Of a stretch of DNA of 64,000 bases, positions 60,102 to 64,000 are shown piece after piece. The notes under the pieces were generated by a model that had not been told where the DNA came from, did not search any database, and saw only the letters and a list, made by a program, of their open reading frames with translations. The position numbers and the translations under genes were made by a program. The number at the start of each line of letters is the position of its first letter. The stretch's first letter is position 1. The DNA is taken from NCBI GenBank assembly GCA_964387685.1, contig CAYLXK010000001.1:186001-250000 (forward strand), read 5' to 3'. Origin of the DNA: Bryobacter sp964387685 (GTDB lineage Bacteria > Acidobacteriota > Terriglobia > Bryobacterales > Bryobacteraceae).

Positions 60102-60887
60102 AACTTCCCTATGCTACGCCGCTAACGGCTTGCCCGCCTTTCGCTGCCGCCCTTTGGACCGTGCTTAGCCCGAGCGATCGAGGGTCGCGTTATGAAGCGC
60201 TACGGCCCCAACCATCGGGTTAGCCGGAACGGAGACAAAACTCCGGCTCGTCAAAGCCCTTGCCAAGCGCCGCTCCCAAGACGATGAAGGCGTCGGGGCT
60301 GGAGTGGCCAACGCAAAAAGCCTCAATTTCGCCCGGCGAATGCCAGCATTCCCAGCTTTAGTTCCGCTCGTCGCGCGTTGGCGCCTCCGGCGGAAAGCAA
60401 TACCTCGCGCGCTCGGATTTTGTCCGTTACAACGTGGTTATCGTACAAGAAAGGACCGCTTGTCCCTGTCCTACCCAGGCCCCCATACAACCGCCGGCAG
60501 CCGCTATGAACCTGCACGTGCTGCAGGGCAATCGGAGCCAAATTTGCTATCGCAACCATTTAGTACCGCCCACTCTTGACCCCGGCCCCATTTGCAGATC
60601 TCTTGCCTTCCGCCAAGATCCGTTGCGCTAATGCCTACCCGATGCCATGCCTCCGTTCGCGAAAACGCTAAGTATTGTGATTCATGGCGACCTGGACCCC
60701 AGGCCTTGCCCACTTGCCTGTCGACGCGTAGGCCAGCCGCTTCCCAACCGCACCTCTCTCGGCGGTCACCCCATTCCTCCGCGCGCATTTCCATGCAATT
60801 CCATACCTCACGCGGGAAAACTCCAAGTGCCGTGCTGCAGGGCAAGGAGGCTCTGGGTCCTTCTCGCAGCTTGTAATTCCGCCAGCA
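60102..60887. other. 786-base region without a convincing gene
   Basis: No open frame here has a signal, motif or reading-frame bias I trust; the frames present (around 60304-60579, 60592-60876) show no recognised domain and carry atypical composition such as many Pro, Arg and Cys residues. One inverted repeat, AGCCGGA/TCCGGCT (60222-60228 and 60242-60248), competes with GGAG/CTCC inside it. The region may be a decayed gene or an intergenic spacer; no transposase or repeat was recognised. Confidence 0.6.
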
Positions 60888-61475
60888 CTATATGCGGAAG
60901 CCCAGGCGGAAAAGCGAATAACCCACCGCCTGCCGAAGATAGAGCCAGCCCCGTTCCCACCCAGGCACCTCTCTAGACGGGCGCGGTGACCCGTAGCAGG
61001 AAAATCCATGCGCCTCCATCATCCGCTTGGCGCGAAACAGATGATAGCCGTCGCTTACCAAGATGCAGGTCTTCCAGTTCATCCGGCGCAATATTTCCGC
61101 GCTCCCAGCCGCGGACTGGGCCGTGGACGAGCCTTCCCTTTCCACGAAAACTTGCTCCACCGGAACACCCTTGCCGGCCAGATACAGCCGGCTCACTTCC
61201 GCCTCTGTATGGACTGGATCGCCGCCCGCGCCCCCGGTCGTCAGGATGCGGGTAGCCATTCCCTGCTTGTACAAGGCGAGGGCATGGTCCAATCGGCTCC
61301 GCAGGACTGGCGACGGCTTTCCATGCCATTCGGCCGCCCCCAAAACGATGATGACGTCCGACGGCTGCGCCTCGTCCTTCTCGGCTTGTTCTCGAACTTC
61401 CATGGTCAAGTTGGCTACGTGATAGAGCCAAAACGCAACCAGGGCGGCACCGGCCAGCCGTAGTATCCATTTCAT
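60888..61475 (-). CDS. YdcF/ElyC-family (DUF218) membrane protein
   Basis: A 195-residue protein from the ATG at 61475, where a membrane segment begins (ILRLAGAALVAFWLYHV); the frame is open back to 61652. It has the DUF218 core: DVIIVLGAAEWHGKPSPVLRSRLDHAL, RILTTGGAGG, EREGSSTAQSA and ILVSDGYHLFRAKRMMEAHG. Family members include ElyC/SanA, implicated in envelope integrity, and YdcF, which binds SAM; the exact function is unknown. It is divergent from the RNA methyltransferase gene. Confidence 0.88.
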   Translation of the reverse strand: MKWILRLAGAALVAFWLYHVANLTMEVREQAEKDEAQPSDVIIVLGAAEWHGKPSPVLRSRLDHALALYKQGMATRILTTGGAGGDPVHTEAEVSRLYLAGKGVPVEQVFVEREGSSTAQSAAGSAEILRRMNWKTCILVSDGYHLFRAKRMMEAHGFSCYGSPRPSREVPGWERGWLYLRQAVGYSLFRLGFRI

Positions 61476-61514
61476 CGGAAGGCAGCTTACTCTCGAATTT
61501 AGTCTACTGGAGCT

Positions 61515-62318
61515 ATGCCGTCTTATGCGGGCAGGTCCAATCCTCCTCGGGAAATCTCCAGCCTTCAGAATCCTTGGATCAAGGAAATTCGCAAGGCCCT
61601 TCGTAAAGGCTCGTCCACCGAAAGTGGCCTCTTGGTTGCCGAGGGATTGCATTTGTATGAAGAAGCGCTTCGCAGTGGCCGTCAGATTGTCGCCGCCTTC
61701 GCCACTGAGCCTCTGGGAGACGGCTCCATCCTTAGCGCTACGGGCTTGACGCTTGTTTCTCCGCCCGTCCTGAAAGAGATCTCTTCTCTCGAGTCCCCCG
61801 CTGCGATCGTGGCGCTCATTGAACCCGCCCCACCCCTCGAGGCGTTGCCCAAACTAGAAGGGCGTCTGGCCCTAGTTTTAGATGGCCTTCAGGACCCCGG
61901 CAATGCCGGCACTCTGATTCGCGCCGCCGAGGCCTTTGGCTTTGCCGCCGTCATCGCCCTGAGCGGTTGCGTGGATTTGTACTCCCCCAAGGTCTTGCGC
62001 GCCTCCTCCGGCAGCGCTTTCCGGGTTCCCCTTTGGCGGGGGGCCGATTGGTCCTCCCTGCACGCCTCGCGCGTTCCCATCTATGCCACCCTGCCCAAAG
62101 GCGGGCCCCCTCCCCGCGCCCTCGATTGGTCGCGAGGCGGATTGATCGTTGCCGGGAGCGAGGGACACGGAGTCTCGGCTGACATCCTCGCGCAAGCCAT
62201 TCCGGTTTCCATCCCCACGCTCGGCGTGGAAAGCTTGAATGCGGCAGTCGCCGCGGCCATCGTCATGTACGAGGCATCCCTCGCTCTGCGTCCCTCCGAT
62301 GCCTGGAGCCCTGTCTGA
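61515..62318 (+). CDS. SpoU-type RNA 2'-O-ribose methyltransferase (TrmH/RlmB family)
   Basis: A 267-residue trefoil-knot methyltransferase. An N-terminal substrate-binding domain (SLQNPWIKEIRKALRKGSSTESGLLVAEG) precedes the SPOUT motifs: motif 1 DGLQDPGNAGTLIRAAEAFG, motif 2 LIVAGSEGHGVS, and motif 3 IPTLGVESLNAAVAAAIVMYE. It methylates rRNA or tRNA ribose; the target cannot be told apart from sequence alone. Its TGA overlaps the CTG start of rarA. Confidence 0.9.
   Translation: MPSYAGRSNPPREISSLQNPWIKEIRKALRKGSSTESGLLVAEGLHLYEEALRSGRQIVAAFATEPLGDGSILSATGLTLVSPPVLKEISSLESPAAIVALIEPAPPLEALPKLEGRLALVLDGLQDPGNAGTLIRAAEAFGFAAVIALSGCVDLYSPKVLRASSGSAFRVPLWRGADWSSLHASRVPIYATLPKGGPPPRALDWSRGGLIVAGSEGHGVSADILAQAIPVSIPTLGVESLNAAVAAAIVMYEASLALRPSDAWSPV
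62304..62307 (+). promoter_or_regulatory. Ribosome-binding site for the CTG start of rarA
   Basis: GGAG lies 7 bases before the CTG at 62315, within the end of the methyltransferase gene. No ATG, GTG or TTG in that frame lies between it and the TTG at 62399, which would remove conserved N-terminal residues. Confidence 0.6.
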
Positions 62319-63625
62319 CTCCGCTCAACGCCTCCCGGCCCCTGGCCGAACGCCTCCGCCCCAGAACCCTCGACGACGTCGTCGGCCAACGCCACCTTTT
62401 GGGCCCGGGCCGCCCCTTACGCGCACTCATCGAGCGAGACCGTCTCCGCAGTATCATCCTTTGGGGTCCGCCCGGTACCGGCAAAACTACCATCGCCCGC
62501 TTACTGGCGCATTCCGCCTCGGCCGAATTCATGCCCTTCAGTGCGGTGCTGGGCGGGATCAAAGAGATCAAGGCTGTGATGGCGGACGCAGAAAAAGTCT
62601 TGCTGATGGGCCGCAAAACCCTTCTTTTTGTCGATGAGATCCATCGCTTCAATAAAGCCCAGCAGGATGCTTTCCTCCCCTACGTTGAGCGCGGCGACGT
62701 CATCCTGGTGGGCGCCACCACCGAGAATCCCAGTTTCGAAATCAACAGCGCTCTCTTAAGCCGCACCAAAGTATTCGTCTTACGTGCTCTCGAACCCGCG
62801 GATCTTCTCACCGTGCTGCACCGCGGGCTTCGGGAACTGGACCGCTCGGCATCTCCCGAGGCTCTCCAACTCATCGCCCACTTCGCTAATGGCGACGCTC
62901 GTCATGCGCTGAACTTGCTGGACCTCGCCGCCGCCACCGCGACCGAGCCCGAAATTTCCTCCGCTAGCGTCGAATCCGTACTGGAAAAAAAGATCCTCTA
63001 CTACGACAAATCCGGGGAGGAGCACTACAACTTAATCAGCGCTCTGCACAAGAGCGTCCGTTCCAGCGACGCCGACGCCGCCTTATACTGGCTAGCTCGC
63101 ATGCTGGCCTCCGGTGAGGACCGCATGTTCTTGGCCCGCCGCTTAGTGCGGATGGCCATCGAAGACATCGGCCTGGCCGATCCCAAAGCCGTCGAACAGG
63201 CTATGGCCTGCCAGCAAGCGGTCCACTTATTGGGCGAGCCGGAAGGCGACTTAGCGTTGGGGCAACTTGCCCTCTATCTGGCCATTGCCCCCAAGAGCGA
63301 CGCGTCCTACCAAGCTCTGAAACGCGCTGTCCAGGCCGCCGAATCCCAACTGGCCGAACCCGTGCCGCTGGCCCTGCGCAACGCTCCTACCCGGCTCATG
63401 AACGAACTCGGCTATGCCCAGGGCTACCAGCACGCCCATCATCATCCCGACGCAATTGTCGGCATGGACTGTCTGCCCCCGACTCTCGCCGGACAATCGT
63501 TCTATCAGCCCACCAACCGGGGCTTTGAGATCAAAATCAAAGCGCGCCTGGAAGAGCTAAAGGCTCGCCGCGAGCTTGCCGGCTCTCCCTCGGGCGAGCC
63601 GGCTCACCCTGCTCCGAATTCTTAG
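62315..63625 (+). CDS. rarA: Replication-associated recombination ATPase RarA/MgsA (CTG start)
   Basis: An AAA+ clamp-loader-like ATPase acting at stalled replication forks. From CTG 62315 it has 436 residues and begins with the conserved RPLAERLRPRTLDDVVGQ. Starting at TTG 62399 would omit this stretch and leave 408 residues. Motifs: Walker A GPPGTGKTT, Walker B LLFVDEIHRFNKAQQD, sensor 1 VGATTENPSFEIN, and the C-terminal MgsA region (PDAIVGMDCLPPTLAGQSFYQPTNRGFE). The CTG overlaps the preceding stop (CTGA), as ATGA does elsewhere here. It converges on the RidA gene by 4 bases. Confidence 0.93.
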   Translation: MTPLNASRPLAERLRPRTLDDVVGQRHLLGPGRPLRALIERDRLRSIILWGPPGTGKTTIARLLAHSASAEFMPFSAVLGGIKEIKAVMADAEKVLLMGRKTLLFVDEIHRFNKAQQDAFLPYVERGDVILVGATTENPSFEINSALLSRTKVFVLRALEPADLLTVLHRGLRELDRSASPEALQLIAHFANGDARHALNLLDLAAATATEPEISSASVESVLEKKILYYDKSGEEHYNLISALHKSVRSSDADAALYWLARMLASGEDRMFLARRLVRMAIEDIGLADPKAVEQAMACQQAVHLLGEPEGDLALGQLALYLAIAPKSDASYQALKRAVQAAESQLAEPVPLALRNAPTRLMNELGYAQGYQHAHHHPDAIVGMDCLPPTLAGQSFYQPTNRGFEIKIKARLEELKARRELAGSPSGEPAHPAPNS

Positions 63626-64000
63626 CGCTTCGCCGACTTCTTTTCCGCAGCCTTTGCCATCCCCAAGCCCGCCGTCACCGTAATCTCGATCCTCGCCTTA
63701 CCCACCAACTTCGCCACTCCCACCGTGGTTCGCGCCGGCCGAGGCTCCGGAAAATAGGTCACGTACACCTTGTTCATCCGTTCAAATAGTTCCATGTCCG
63801 TGAGGTAGACCTGTACCGCCAACGCGCTCGAAAAATCGCTTCCCGCCTCCTTTAGGATCTTGCCCACGTTTTCGAGACAGGCCTTCACTTCCTCTTCAAA
63901 ATTGTCCGGAATCTGGCCCTCCGCATTGCGGCCAATCTGTCCCGCCACATACAGCGTATTGCCAGCCACGATGCCGGGCGTATACGGTCCGGCTGTGCTC
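63622..64000 (-). CDS. RidA/YjgF-family protein (5' partial)
   Basis: A member of the RidA family (imine/enamine deaminase). The frame is open to the end of the window, where STAGPYTPGIVAGNT continues the family N-terminus, so the true start is outside. Visible motifs are NTLYVAGQIG, NFEEEVKACLENVGKIL, VYLTDMELFERMNKVY and RPARTTVGVAKL, with the substrate-binding Arg in PARTTV. The C-terminal tail is basic and longer than usual. It overlaps the end of rarA by 4 bases. Confidence 0.93.
   Translation of the reverse strand, partial: STAGPYTPGIVAGNTLYVAGQIGRNAEGQIPDNFEEEVKACLENVGKILKEAGSDFSSALAVQVYLTDMELFERMNKVYVTYFPEPRPARTTVGVAKLVGKARIEITVTAGLGMAKAAEKKSAKR

Noticed and set aside
60304..60876. 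Two short plus-strand frames in the gene-poor region
   Set aside because: Composition is Pro/Arg/Cys-rich and irregular, with no ribosome-binding site, signal peptide or recognisable domain.

Overview
The window looks like a chromosomal segment of an acidobacterium of the Bryobacterales/'Candidatus Solibacter' type. This is inferred from high GC, Gram-negative envelope genes (Lpt, Mla, type II secretion, outer-membrane secretins), and two giant secreted proteins ending in the ~200-residue C-terminal domain known as TIGR03437, which is typical of Solibacter genomes. A dnaK-dnaJ-hspR operon is also present. I saw no tRNA, rRNA, CRISPR array, insertion sequence or prophage. TTG and GTG starts are frequent, many genes overlap by 1-4 bases, and one gene (rarA) appears to start with CTG.

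Layout. 1-5341: end of a TIM-barrel sugar isomerase, an LptC-LptA fusion with lptB, and the purine genes purM-purN on the minus strand. 5388-9344: three coupled exported amidohydrolase paralogues, of which only the middle one keeps the metal-binding HxH motif. 9365-14973: murB, a DUF2461 protein, gatB, two unrecognised proteins and an O-methyltransferase. 15083-28354: an ECF sigma factor, a probable anti-sigma protein and a small exported protein run directly into a type II secretion operon, gspE-F-G-H-I-J-K-L-M-C-(unknown)-D. 28436-38577: three very large secreted or surface proteins, the middle one with a strong terminator and strongly biased codon use. 38784-45489: polysaccharide export protein, membrane J-domain protein, UDP-glucose 4-epimerase, an MlaE-MlaF-MlaD lipid-transport set and a YdjC-type deacetylase. 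45433-50795: histidine kinase, aroA, FxLYD-like protein, TPR protein, orphan MacB-like permease and an orphan modA. 50782-54358: dnaK-dnaJ-hspR, with a HAIR-like operator at the dnaK promoter. 54363-57511: a second secretin divergent from an unusual AAA ATPase. 57530-64000: small conserved genes (YggX, SirB1-like, cupin, YdcF-like, SpoU methyltransferase, rarA) and the end of a RidA-family gene.

How it fits together. Much of the window serves the cell envelope: LPS transport (LptCA/B), phospholipid trafficking (Mla), peptidoglycan precursor synthesis (MurB), polysaccharide export, and a complete type II secretion machine that may be placed under its own ECF sigma factor. The giant signal-peptide proteins just downstream of gspD are natural candidate substrates or surface components. 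The strongest second-look items are the HAIR operator at dnaK, the secretin/AAA pair, the degenerate amidohydrolase trio, the exact 34-residue repeat in MlaD, the C39-like domain with Ser in place of Cys, and the CTG start of rarA.
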